A stretch of 64,000 bases of DNA. Source: Prorocentrum cordatum (Eukaryota; Sar; Dinophyceae; Prorocentrales; Prorocentraceae). Every line of letters starts with the position of its first letter. Position 1 is the stretch's first letter. Below are positions 51,433 to 61,830 of this stretch, piece after piece. The notes beneath the pieces were generated by a model. It saw nothing but the letters and a program-made list of their open reading frames with translations, ran no database searches and was not told where the DNA came from. Made by a program: the position numbers and the translations under genes. The stretch spans positions 62,001 to 126,000 of the forward strand of contig CAUYUJ010018548.1 in the NCBI GenBank assembly GCA_963575745.1, written 5' to 3'.

Positions 51433-53120
51433 ATGGCCGATTCTGTGCGCCCGCGCAGATTGCTTGCGCCGCAGACGTACGTGAAGCTCGCCCACGACAC
51501 GGCGCCTGATGGCACGGTGAACACGTACATCCTCAACAAGATGACGATGGAGATGATCGCTCTTGGACAACAGGACTCGGGGCGAACGCAAGCCATTCGC
51601 TGCCGCTGGTCGCCGCCTCTGCAATCGCACCCTCTTCCTCCGTGCCCTCGCCCACTGCCGCGCGCCCGCCTACGCCGCCGCGTGCCCTCTTATAGTTTCC
51701 ATTGCCTTTCCAACCCCAGCCGATCCCTGCCTCGCCCCAAGCTTGTACTTCATGCCGCACCCCAGCGCTCGCTGCGGATCCCGTCATCCAGCTACTTCCC
51801 GCTCGTGCATGTTTGCCGCCACCGCCGCACAGGAGTGGCGGCTTGGCATCAGCGGGGATCCTGGTGAGTTTTACGGCCTCGCGTATGTGTCGGACGGGGA
51901 GCAGACTTCGTGGACGTCAGATCTATTACGTTTTAACATATGGGAAGAGTTTCGCGCCGATGGCACGGCCAGCATCGAATTGTACGTTCGCTGCGAGAAG
52001 AAGTGCAACTTTGACGATTTGCGAGCGCACTGTGACTTTGTGGACCTTCGGCTGGCGCCTCAGAGTTGGGACCAGACAGGGAAGGCAGTGCGGAGTGCAG
52101 CATTCAGGTACCCCAGCCCAGTCGGTCGAGTTTGGATTGACACCGAGCATCTGTTCAATACGTTCAAGTTTAACATTCTCCATGGCAACGGCTCCGATTT
52201 CTTTCACAACAGGAAGGGGCGCATGATGATTCTGTGCAGCCTGTTCATGATTGACACAGAGGCTTACAGGCCGTCGCTGTCGTACAGCTCAGCGGACGCC
52301 ACGAACGACCGCGAGAGGACGGTGCCGTTCCCTTCGCTCCACATATCACTCGTGTACCTGTACGCTTTCTTCGCGGCGTTCAACAACTGCAAGTCTCGGG
52401 GTGGCGTGACCGACCCGACCGACAAGGCTAAGTTCAAGGCAATTGTGGAGGGCATCACAGCTTGGATCAGGCCGAAGTCCAAGCTCGAGGTAAAACTTGA
52501 TGAGGATGCAGAGAGGTTGGTGGGTGGTCGGTTCGCTGGCCGCAACCCGTGCACATTGCTGATCACAGAGGATGGCTTAGTCGACCTCTCGGAGTTCGCT
52601 GACGTTCTTGGGCGGATGCAACCAACGCTTACTGCAAAAAACATTTACCGCATTGGCTGGCCATTACCGTTTCAACGGCAAGCCGTTTATATATTACATT
52701 ATTGCCATCGTTATTGGGATCAACCAGCAGTCTCCGAAGTTGGTCAGGGTCGTCGCAGCGCAGGTGGTTGCAGCTGCTGTTAATGAGATCGAGACGTTCT
52801 CTACACGGAAGCTGAAGCAGTATTGCGTCGGCGGTGCGTCGACGCGCGTTCTCTCGCAGGCCGATTCCGAGACGCCGATGGAGCGCGTTGCGCAGTCTAC
52901 CATCATGGATGGCAACTGGAGGCACGTCGAGCGGGAGCTCGAGCGGTACAGGCTGGCCAGCCAGGTCGCGTTCAAGGACACCCAGTGCATCAGCTTGAGT
53001 GGCCCAGACGCTACAAAGATAGGTGCGGACCTGTCAGTCATGGTCGCGTTCGCCATGGACCCCGTGACGAAGATCGTCGCCTGCGTGCCGCCACAGGACC
53101 AGTGGCGGCCGCAATGGTGA
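51433..53120 (+). CDS. Uncharacterised dinoflagellate protein, two exons, one frameshift
   Basis: Exon 1 begins at the ATG 51,433 (MADSVRPRRLLAPQTYVKLA, TVNTYILNKMTMEMIALGQQ). A pyrimidine-rich intron ends at CCGCCGCACAG (51,832). Exon 2 reads EWRLGISGDPGEFYGLAYVS, WTSDLLRFNIWEEFRADGTA, FNILHGNGSDFFHNRKGRMM, WIRPKSKLEVKLDEDAERLV and LTAKNIYRIG. Near 52,657 one extra base shifts the frame to GHYRFNGKPFIYYIIAIVIG, INQQSPKLVRVVAAQVVAAA and SLSGPDATKIGADLSVMVAF with VPPQ near the end; TGA at 53,118-53,120. The ending (xDATKIGxD...AFxMDP...VPPQ) resembles an uncharacterised dinoflagellate family that may have an RNase H-like fold (inference). The frameshift suggests a pseudogene or a sequencing error. 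Confidence 0.6.
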
Positions 53121-53145
53121 GATGGAAGGTGAGGAGGGATCCATG

Positions 53146-53210
53146 TTAGGCCAAAACTTCTCAACGTTTTGCGCATCCACGCCAGCCCATCTAGAAACGA
53201 GGCAACATGC
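53146..53210. repeat. Dispersed short repeat, diverged copy
   Basis: GCGCATCCACGCCAGCCCAT then CTAGAAACGAGGCAACATGC corresponds to the phrase at 46,850-46,880 with several changes. Confidence 0.5.
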
Positions 53211-53259
53211 CAACTTTGGGTGTGTTGGAAGTACATGCGTTAAGAGTGCGGCAGCCCTT

Positions 53260-53645
53260 ACGTGTCGAATGATGAGGATGGGGATGGGGAGGATAATAAA
53301 ATGGCGAGGACGGGGAAGGGTAATGGCAACATGGATAATGGCGAGGAATGTTGTGGAGAGGGGGGGAAGGGGGGGGGGGGAGGGTGGAGGGAGGCGGGAG
53401 ATATAAGCGTTGCTGGCGATGGGACGAGGGTAATGTTGCGGATGATTGGGGGGGGGGTGGGGGGGGGGGGGGGGGGGGGGGGGGGGTGGGGGGGGGGGGG
53501 GGGGGGGGGGGGGGGTGGGGGGGGGGGGAGGATAAGAGGATGAGGAGGATGGAGGAGGGATAAGGATTAGGAGGATGGATGGGATGAGGAGGATGAGGAG
53601 GGGGATAAGGATGAGGAGGATCGGATGAGGATGAGAACTATCGTG
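53260..53645 (+). repeat. G-rich stretch with an 82-nt near-pure G tract
   Basis: 53,448-53,529 is G except for T at 53,458, 53,487 and 53,516, exactly 29 bases apart. GGGGATGGGGAGG and GGATGAGGAGGAT units lie on both sides. No coding. Confidence 0.9.
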
Positions 53646-54109
53646 CCTATCGGGGTTTATTTAGATTTCATGTGGTGGCGTGTTGGAAGCAGATTGAGGC
53701 GTCTGGGGGGCATCTTGGAGGGCACATGAGCGTCATTGAATGTGTTGGCTGCCTCGGGAGGGGTGGTGCTCGTTGGGTTTATATGTGTTTTTTTTGGAAC
53801 CCAAACGGTTCCTTGTTCAAGCATTGTATGATCGTCGGCTAGTTGTGCAAACAATGCTGTGCATGCTATGTGGTGCGTGGTAGAACCCACATGCCGTGCA
53901 ATCATTGTTTGGCGAGGGGCCCAAGAAGCTTCCAATGGGGCTCCAAGGCTGCCCAAAATGCCCCCCCCCCTGGGCCCAAGATGCCCCCGAGAGGGCTCCA
54001 AGAAGGCCCGATAGGCATCAATGCGGGCCTCCAAGGCTGCCCAAGACGGGTCGATGGGGTCACCCTCCTCCTCCTCTCCTCCTCCTCCACCGCGGCCGTT
54101 TTTTTTCGG
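53646..54109 (+). other. Stretch without a recognisable gene
   Basis: Mixed sequence, with GGCTCCAAGGCTGCCCAA duplicated near 53,940 and 54,030. A TCC tract at 54,066-54,090 precedes the next ORF. Confidence 0.5.
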
Positions 54110-55216
54110 ATGCAGCAGACACTAGTGCTTCCAGGCGCAGTCGGCGCCTCGGCGCCATCCGCGCCGCCCCCGCGCGCTGCGCCGTCTCGGCGCCGGCGCC
54201 GCCTAGTCCAGCGCCGTTCGCCCTCAGCAGCGACGCCTGCACCAGCGCCTTCTCCAGCGCCTACGTCAGCACCTACTCCAGCGCCTCCGACGCAAGCTAT
54301 GGCGTCCACGAGCCCGAGCAGCAGCGCGAAGCATCCAGACGCATACCGTGACTGGGGCGATTTTGCCGACGAGATTGCGCTTTTTGGCCTCTACGGGGGC
54401 CTCGACGCGAAGTTACATAATCCTACGGGCTACTGGACCAACAGCGGCGACTGGAAGTTCTTAGACGGCCAGTCCATGCGCTACCAGCAGGCCGTGCCCC
54501 ACGCTGATCACCAGCAGTCAGTGCCCGACCAGCAGCCCGCGTCCGACCTGCAGGCTGTGCTTCTCAGCTCTGATTCGGATAGCTTCATATCGGATAGCAG
54601 TTCCTCGAGCTCGGGCATCATGTCAGATGAGGAGATGGGCGGCGCGAGCTCAGATGATCAGAAGCCTCAGCCAGTTGATGATCAGCAGCCTCAGCGTGTG
54701 CCTGTGCCCGCGCCTGCGCCGCCCGCTGATGATCAGCAGCATCAGCCAGCTGATGATCAGCAGCCCCAGCCTGTGCATATGCCTGTGCATGTGCCGCCCG
54801 CTGATGGTCCGCAGCCTCAGCCTGTGCCTGTGCAGCCAGCTTCTAGAGTTTATTTTATACTTGATGAATCGCCTGGCAAGTCTGTGAGCAAAGTCACGCA
54901 CTACAGCAAGGGAAACAGGTTCGAGGCCGCGTGCGGGTTTCACGGTCCGCATTGCCGTCGGGAGCGCACGTCGAAGCTTGGGCGGCGCAGAACTGTGCTC
55001 CATCCAGGGAGGGGGCGCTGCGCTGGCGAGCTCATCGCGTGGGTGCGCGCTGGCGCTCACGCGGGCGCTGCGTCGCACGCGGGGCACGCGCCTCCCAAGG
55101 CAGATCGCCGCGCGTGCAGGAACGACGCAAAGCTGTCGCAGGCTGGGCGCGACCTCTTAGCTAGGGAGCGCGCGCAGGACAGCGATCCTGACAGCGAGCC
55201 CGACAGCCCGTTCTAA
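54110..55216 (+). CDS. Pro/Gln-rich protein with C-terminal Cys/His domain
   Basis: The frame carries ATGs at 54,110 and 54,299 (MASTSPSSSAKHPDAYRDWG); the second starts the less repetitive part. Then come FADEIALFGLYGGLDAKLHN, a Gln/His/Pro stretch with repeats of DDQQPQP and PVPVP, an acidic Ser tract (SDSDSFISDSSSSSSG), and a compact C-terminal region SRVYFILDESPGKSVSKVTH, FEAACGFHGPHCRRERTS, RRRTVLHPGRGRCAGELIAW. The C-HGPHC-R-R...GRxxGxLxAW pattern recurs in dinoflagellate proteins I know as uncharacterised, often linked to retroelement-like genes. The TAA at 55,214-55,216 follows SDPDSEPDSPF. A small zinc-binding or nucleic-acid-binding domain is likely. Function unknown. Confidence 0.55.
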   Translation: MQQTLVLPGAVGASAPSAPPPRAAPSRRRRRLVQRRSPSAATPAPAPSPAPTSAPTPAPPTQAMASTSPSSSAKHPDAYRDWGDFADEIALFGLYGGLDAKLHNPTGYWTNSGDWKFLDGQSMRYQQAVPHADHQQSVPDQQPASDLQAVLLSSDSDSFISDSSSSSSGIMSDEEMGGASSDDQKPQPVDDQQPQRVPVPAPAPPADDQQHQPADDQQPQPVHMPVHVPPADGPQPQPVPVQPASRVYFILDESPGKSVSKVTHYSKGNRFEAACGFHGPHCRRERTSKLGRRRTVLHPGRGRCAGELIAWVRAGAHAGAASHAGHAPPKADRRACRNDAKLSQAGRDLLARERAQDSDPDSEPDSPF

Positions 55217-55615
55217 GTTCGGGCTGGTGGAGGATAATGAGAAGGGACATGTAAATGAGGTTGAGGATGAGACGGGCGAGGAGGAGGAGGAGGATGATGA
55301 TATGAAGATGAGAATGATGAAGATGACGGCAGCCGCCAGATCGGGCAGCTTTTTTTCTTGCAGCCTTTAGCCACTCGGTGGCTCCTCCAAGCCCATGGGG
55401 CTGTTGGGGATCGGCGCAGGTAGCTTTGCGCCAGTGCACTGTTGATTCTTCGCACTCGCAGCTGTTGTGCAACAGAATTCGTGACGCCTCGCGTATCCCC
55501 ACCAGCCCATCAAGGAACGCGTAGAGCTGACGGGAGAAGGGGGGAAGATACGCACATACTGAATCAGCGCGGGCAACAGCGCTGAATTGGGAGATCTCTG
55601 GTAGCGAAGGTGCGG
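55217..55615 (+). other. Spacer with a dispersed-repeat copy
   Basis: A GAGGATGATG tract lies at 55,258-55,330. The phrase GACGCCTCGCGTATCCCCAC then CAGCCCATCAAGGAACGCG at about 55,480-55,522 belongs to the dispersed family at 46,735-46,890. No gene. Confidence 0.6.
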
Positions 55616-56165
55616 GTGCTGCTGCTGCTGTTGCTGCTGCTGATGGCACTGCTTCTGCGTTGCTGCTGCTGGTGTTGCTGGTTCTTGTGCTGCTGGTGAT
55701 GCTGGTGCTGGTGCTGGCGGCGGTGGTGCTGCTGGGTTGGTGCTGTTGGTGTTGCTGCTGGTGCTGCTGCTGGTGCTACCGCTGATTGTGGTGCTGTTGC
55801 TGGTGCTGCTGCTGCTGCTGTTGCTGCTGGTGCTGCTGGTGCGTGTGTTGCTGGTTATCGTGCGGCTGGTGCTGCTGCTGGTGCTGCTGGTGCTACTGCT
55901 GGTGATGGTGTTGATGATGGTGATTGTGGTGCTGGTGCTGCTGCTGGTGTTGCTGGTTCTCGTGCTGCTGGTGCTGCTGCTAGTCATTTTGCTGCTGGTG
56001 GTGGTGCTGCTGGTGCTGCTGCAGCTGGTGGTGCTGGTGGTAGTGCTGCTGCTGGTGCTGCTGCTGATGATGGTGGTGGTGTTGGTGGTGCTGCCGCTGC
56101 TGCTAGTGTCGTTGCTCGTGGTTGTGGTGCTGCGGCTGTTGCTGCTGCTGGTGCTGACGGTGATG
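55616..56165 (+). repeat. GCTGCTGGT triplet array
   Basis: About 180 triplets of GCT, GTT and GGT type. On the plus strand it reads poly-Leu/Val, on the minus strand Ser/Thr. Composition explains all ORFs. Confidence 0.95.
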
Positions 56166-56284
56166 GTAGACGCAGGCAGTGCAACCACCGCTTCGGAAGC
56201 GTCTCCTCTGATGTATTATGGTGTCACCTTGATGACCTCTTGCTGTTCTCTTGTGGCACCCGTGGTGCCCTCTTGGGATTAGGT

Positions 56285-58139
56285 TTTTTTACTAACCATC
56301 CTGTGGTGTTGGGTAATCGTTTTGAAGAGACTGTGCCCCGCGTCTCCTTCCTGCCTCCTCCTCCCGCTGCCTCATCCCTCCACCCTCCCCCTCGTTGCCT
56401 CTGGTCACGGCGCACACCTCGCACGCTTCGTAGCCCCATAGGGAGCTCCACCTAAGGGCACAGTGGCGCAGTTCGCATGCGCCCCCCCACCCAGGACAGC
56501 GCTTCGTGGCCCCATAGGGGGCTCCACCGAGGGCCCCAGTGGCGCAGTTCTCATGCGCCTCCCCCACCCAGGACAGCTTTTCGTGGCCCCGTAGGGAGCT
56601 CCACCGAAGTCCCAGTTGCGCAGTTCGCATGAGTCCCCCCCGCCCAGGACAGCGTTTCGTGGCCCCATAGGGAGCTCCACAGAATGCACCAGTGGCGCAG
56701 TTCGCATGCGCATCCACCGCCCAGGACAGCGCTTCGTGGCCCCATAGGGGGCTCCACCGAGAGCACCAGTTGCGCAGTTTGCATGCGTTTCCCCCACCCA
56801 GGACAGCGTTTCGTTGCACCATAGGGAGCTCCATCGAGGGTACCAGTTGCGCAGTTCGCATGCGCCACCCCTGCCCAGGGCAGCGTTTAGTGCCCCCATA
56901 TGGATCCCCACCGAGGGCCACAGTTGCGCAGTTCGCATGCGTCTCACCCATCCAGGACAACGCTTCGTGGCCACATAGGGAGCACCACCGAAGGCACCAG
57001 TGGCGCAGTTCGCATGCGTCTCCCCCACCCAGGAAAGCGTTTCGTGGCACCATATGGGGCTCCACCGAGGGTCCCAGTTGCGCAGTTCGCATGCGCCTCC
57101 CCCGCCCAGGGCAGCGCTTCGTGGCCCCATAGGGAGCTCCACCGATGGTCCCAGTGGCGCAGTTCGCATGCGTCTCCCCCGCCCAGGACAGCCTTCTCGT
57201 GGCCTCATAGGGAGCTCCACCGAAGTCACAGTGGCGCAGTTCGCATGCGTCTCACCCGCCCAGGACAGCGTTTCGTGGCCCCACAAGGGGGGGCCCTACC
57301 GAGGTCACAGTTGCGCAGTTCGCATGCGTCTTACCCTATCCAGGGCAGCGTTTCGTGGCCACATAGGGAGCCACACCGAAGGCCACAGTGGCGCAGTTCG
57401 CATGCTTCTCCCCCACCCAGGGCAGCGTTTCGTGGCCCCATAGAGAGATCCACCGAAGGCACCAGTGGCGCAGTTCGCATGCGCCCCATCCCCACCCAGG
57501 ACAACGCTTCGTGGCCCATAGGGAGCTCCACCGAAGGCACCAGTGGCGCAGTTCGCATGCGCCCCCCCCCCCCCCCCGCCCCACCCAGGACAACGCTTCG
57601 TGGCCCCATAGGGAGCTCCACCGAGGGTCACAGTGGCGCAGTTCGCATGCGCCTCCCACACACAGGACAGCTTCCCGTGGCCCCATGGAGGGCTCCACCG
57701 AATGCACCAGTGGCGCAGTTCGCATGAGTCTCACCCACCCAGGCCAACCTTTTGTAGCACCGTCAGGAGCTACACCGAATTCCCAGTGTCGCAGTTCGCA
57801 TGCGTCTCCACCGCCCAGGACAGCGCTTCGTGGCACCATTTTGAGCTCCACCGAGGGCCACAGCTGCACAAGCATGCGTCTCACCCCTCCAGGACAGCGT
57901 TTCGTTGCCCCACAGGGGGCTCAACCGAAAGCCCCAGTGCCGCAGTTCGCATGCCTCCCCACCCACCCAGGACAGCGCTTCGTGGCACCATAGGGAGCTC
58001 AACCGAAGGCAGCAGTTGCTGCACTCACATGCGTCTCCATACCCAGGACAGCCTTTCGCGGCCCACAGGGATCTCCACCGATTGCGATACTCACAACGAC
58101 GGTAATCACAACTGCATATGGTTGGGTCTTTCGCCAGGC
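56285..58139 (+). repeat. 77-bp repeat block, copy 1
   Basis: A leader (GTGGTGTTGGGTAATCGTTT at 56,303, then GAAGAGACTGTG and a pyrimidine stretch) precedes about 21 tandem units of about 77 bp. A unit contains GCGCAGTTCGCATGCGTC, CCCCCGCCCAGGACAGC, TTCGTGGCCCCATAGGGAGC and TCCACCGAGGGTCCCAGTGG. The first unit starts are 56,466, 56,542, 56,618 and 56,695. The tail is TACTCACAACGACGGTAATC followed by GCATATGGTTGGGTC. ORFs on both strands are unit-derived. Confidence 0.95.
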
Positions 58140-59990
58140 TAATTTCCAAACCACCATGTGGTGTTGGGTAATCGTTTTGAAGAGACGGTGCACCGCGTCT
58201 CTTTCCGTCCTCCTCCTCCCGCTGCCTCCTCCCTCAGCCCTCCTCTCCCTCGTTGCCTCTGCTCACGGCGCACCCCTCACACGATTCGTAGCCTCATAGG
58301 GAGCTCCACCTAAGGGCCCAATGGCGCAGTTCGCATGCGTCTCACCCACCCATGGCAGTGTTTCGTGGCCCCATAGGGAGCTCCACCGAGGGTCACCGTG
58401 GCGCAGTTCGCACGCGCCTCCCCCACCAATGACAGCTTTTCGTGACCCCATGGGGAGCTCCACCGAAGCCCCAGTGGCGCAGTTTGCATGCGTCTCCCCC
58501 GCCCAGGACAACGTTTCGTGGCCCCATAGGGAGCTCCACCGAAGGCCCCAGTGGCGCATTTCGCATGCGTCCCACCCTATCCAGGACAACGCTTCGTGGC
58601 CCCATAGGAAGCTCCACCGAAGTCACAGTGGCGCAGTTCGCATGCGTCTCCCCGGCCCATGACAGCTTTTCGTGGCCCCGTAGGGAGCCCCACCGAGGGT
58701 CCCAGTGGCGCAGTTCGCAGGCGTCCCCCACCACCCAGGACAGCGTTTCGTGGCTCATAGGGGGCCCCACCGACGGTCCCAGTGGCGCAGTTCGCATGCG
58801 TCTCCCCCGCCCAGGACAGCCTTCTCGTGGCCCCATAGGGAGCCCCACCGAATGCCCCATTGGCGCAGTTCGCATGCGCCTCCCCCACCCAGGACAGCGT
58901 TTCGTGGCACCATCTGGAGCTCCACCGAGGGTCCCAGTGGCGCAGTTCGCATGCGTCTCCCTCACCCAAGACAGCGTTTCGTGGCCACATAGAGAGCTCC
59001 ACCGAAGGCACCAGTGGCGCAGTTCGCATGCGTCTCCCCCGCCCAGGACAGCCTTTTCGTGGCCCCATAGGGAGCCTCACCGAGAGCCCCAATGGCGCAG
59101 TTCGCATGCGTCTCCCCCAGCCAGGACAGCATTTCGTGGCCCCCGTAGGGAGCTCCACCGAGGTCCCAGTGGCGCAGTTCGCATGCGTCACCCCCTATCC
59201 AGGGCAGCGCTTCGTGGCCCCATAGGGAGCCTCACCGAAGGCATCAGTGGCGCAGTTAGCATGCGTCTCCCCCGCCCAGGACAACGCTACGTGGCCCCAT
59301 AGGGAGCTCCACCGATGGTCCCAGTGGCGCAGTTCGCATGCGTCTCCCCCGCCCAGGACAGCGTTTCGTGGCCCCATATGGGGGCTCCACCGAGGGTCCC
59401 AGTGGCGCAGTTCGCATGCGCACCCCCCGCCCAGGACAACGCTTCGTGGCCACATAGGAAGCTCCACCGAGGGTCCCAGTGGCGCAGTTCGCATGCGTCT
59501 CACCCGCACAGGACATCTTTCCGTGGCCCCATAGGGGGATCCACCGAAGGCACCAGTGGCGCAGTTCGCATGCGCCTCCCCCACCCAAGCCAACCTTTCG
59601 TAGCACCATAAGGGGCTCCACCGAAGTCCCAGTGCACAGTTCGCATGCGCCTCCCCAATCCAGGACAGCGCTTCGTGGCACCATCTGGATCTCCACCGAA
59701 TGCCACAGCTGCACTCGCATGCGTCTCCCCCAACCAGGACAGCGTTTCGTTGCCCCACAGGGAGCTCAACCGAAAGCCCCAGTGCCGCAGTTCGCATGCG
59801 TCTCCACCGCCCAGGACAGCGTTTCGTGGCCCCATATGGAGCTCCACCGAAGGCAACAGTTGCTGCACTCACATGCGTCTCCCCTACCCAGGACAGCCTT
59901 TCGCGGCCAACAGGGATCTCAACCGATTACGATACTCACTCCGACGGTACTCACAATTGCATATGGTTGGGTCCTTCGCCATGCTATTTT
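58140..59990 (+). repeat. 77-bp repeat block, copy 2
   Basis: The same leader (GTGGTGTTGGGTAATCGTTT at 58,158), about 21 units and the same tail (CATATGGTTGGG at 59,960) recur 1,855 and 1,845 bp after copy 1. The whole block is therefore a tandem duplication, not one long array. The decayed last units of both blocks share the same variants (GCAGTTGCTGCACTCACATG). Confidence 0.95.
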
Positions 59991-60080
59991 TGGGGGGGAG
60001 GGGGGTCTTGGTGCTCTCTTGGGGTTCTTTCTGTGGGTCTGGGGGCGGGGCTCTTCGGGCAATCTTGGGTGCCACGGCTG

Positions 60081-60194
60081 AGAACATATTCCTCCCTCAC
60101 TCCGGTGGGTTTGCGCCCTCGTGCGTTCACAGGGCTCTTCTTCCAGCGCGCTTGGCCAGGGGCCTTCCTGGGGCAATGTGCCGCCAGCTGCCCA
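60081..60194 (-). repeat. Terminal direct repeat, outer copy
   Basis: 114 bp matching 60,650-60,763 with three visible differences, same orientation. It sits 90 bp beyond the 77-bp block and is the likely outer end of the retroelement downstream of its recombinase. Confidence 0.85.
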
Positions 60195-60649
60195 GCCAAA
60201 AAGGCGCAAACCCCACCAGGGAGGGCGGGTTGGAAAACAGAAAGGCCTGTGCGGCACCTTCCCACTGGCCTCAGCGGGCCCGACGCTCCAGAGCGGCGCC
60301 CTTCCGTTGGCCTCCACGGGCCCGCACTGGGCCAAGCCGCCCTTCCAGTGGAAGCGACAGACCAGACCGAAGACAGGACGACAAAGACAGACAGACAGGA
60401 CGACGACACGCAAACAGACGGGCAGACAAGGACAGACAGACAGGACAAAGACAGACAGACAGACAGACAAGCCAAGAGCGACGACAGACATCCGCAGCCC
60501 CTGGAAGGGGCACCGCGCCCTGAGGACAAGACGCACACCCCTCGGCGCAAACGCAAATAAGCCCCCCAGAGGCCAAGAGTGGAAGAGTGGGCCACGAACC
60601 GTGTGTTCGTCAGATTTTCCTGCCCCCCAAACTTGCAGTTTAGGGGCGA
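60195..60649 (-). repeat. Segment between the direct repeats, with GACAGACA tract
   Basis: 455 bp flanked by the two 114-bp repeats. It contains ACAGACAG tetranucleotides at 60,384-60,472. No gene is supported. In a PAT/Ngaro-type element this would be the internal A2 repeat, with its partner upstream of the coding region, outside this window. Confidence 0.5.
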
Positions 60650-60763
60650 AGAAAATATTCCTCCCTCGCTCCGGTGGGTTTGCGCCCTCGTGCGTTCACA
60701 GGGCTCTTCTTCCAGCGCACTTGGCCAGGGGCCTTCCTGGGGCAATGTGCCGCCAGCTGCCCA
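60650..60763 (-). repeat. Terminal direct repeat, inner copy
   Basis: 114 bp nearly identical to 60,081-60,194 (offset 569). It lies 105 bp beyond the recombinase stop codon. Confidence 0.85.
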
Positions 60764-60868
60764 CTGAACCCCAGGAACGCCCTGGGCAACCAAGACCAGC
60801 CCATGTGAACGAGAGAGAACGTGCCCCTGTGAGAAGATGGTGACAGCCCAATGCAAACAGGTGCGTTT

Positions 60869-61830
60869 TCACTCTTCACCAGACGAATCAGAGAATTCGA
60901 TCAAAAACTCTGCCTCCGCCACAGTACCACGCGCCTTTGCTGACGCGTATGCGAATGCAGTCACGCCCCTCCGTCCTCCTGAATAGAAGAGCGCAGCCGG
61001 CCCTTTGGCTTCGATGACCTCTGTGGCCCAGCCTCGACGAAAAGCGTGCGTGCCCCAAGACCGCCTTTCGGCGAACCCCAAGGCTTGCGCGGCGATCTTC
61101 AGGCCCGCCAGAGAATCACTGTATGTGATCGAAGGAAACAGTAGACTACCATTCTTCACTTTTCCCTTGAGGATGCATGCGCCGCAGAGCGTTTTGCCCT
61201 GCAGGCCACATATGCACCTGCGAACAACCTCTACCGGCTCAGAGCAGCACTTCCTATTTAGGAACACAATCCGCACAGCCTCTGTTCCCCCGCGCGTGCT
61301 GTCTACGAACACCTTTGCCTGTGGAGCCCCCAATTGCAGCACTTCACCATAACGAAGGCAAAAATGACGCGCGACCACCCATGATTCGCCCAGCTCTGTC
61401 TGCCCATTCCGGCTACACCAGCGCGCAAGCTTCCGCGTCTGGTCTGCCGTGGCCCGGATCTTCATGCGGCGAATCGCCCTGCCAGACTTCTCCGCGCCCC
61501 GCACTATGCGAACGGCATCCTCCAGGGCGCCCAGAGGACTCCGTAACCACCGCAGTACCGTTCGCAAGTGAGACACATATCTGGACAGAGACGCCGCCCT
61601 CCGGAACAGCACCACAAAGGCGTCGACGGTGGCGTACGTCGGCGGCCATGCTTCCAAACAGTGCACTGTGCAGCTGTGGCCATACAGCCGCGCAGCCGAA
61701 GCATAACCTGCAGCGCTCGCCTTCCATCCGCAAAACTCCATCCAGACAGCCTCTTTGTCGAACAGGTCGTGCCCTGCGAGGCCCGCGCGCCTAGCCACTT
61801 CCTGCCGAGGAGACGCGGCAGGGAACAAAC
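60869..61830 (-). CDS. Tyrosine recombinase of a DIRS/PAT-type retrotransposon
   Basis: The minus-strand frame formally starts at 62,179, but its convincing part begins near 61,830 (RQEVARRAGLAGHDLFDKEA). Catalytic residues can be placed: Arg in HFCLRYGEVLQL (about nt 61,340), HxxR in GTHAFRRGWATEV (about 61,030), and Tyr in AFAYASA (about 60,935). A CxxC pair (CICGLQGKTLCGAC) lies between, unusual for recombinases. The domain inserts the cDNA circle by site-specific recombination, replacing a DDE integrase. The N-terminus is probably supplied by the ORF at 61,791-62,384, one frame away. Stop at 60,869-60,871. Family clear, activity unproven. Confidence 0.8.

Noticed and set aside
56292-59872. 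ORFs of 200-290 residues on both strands with repeated motifs
   Set aside because: Translations of the 77-bp tandem units. Multiple overlapping frames are equally open.
4738-59990. Tandem repeats as CRISPR arrays
   Set aside because: No short identical repeats separated by unique spacers of constant length and no cas genes; the sequence is eukaryotic.
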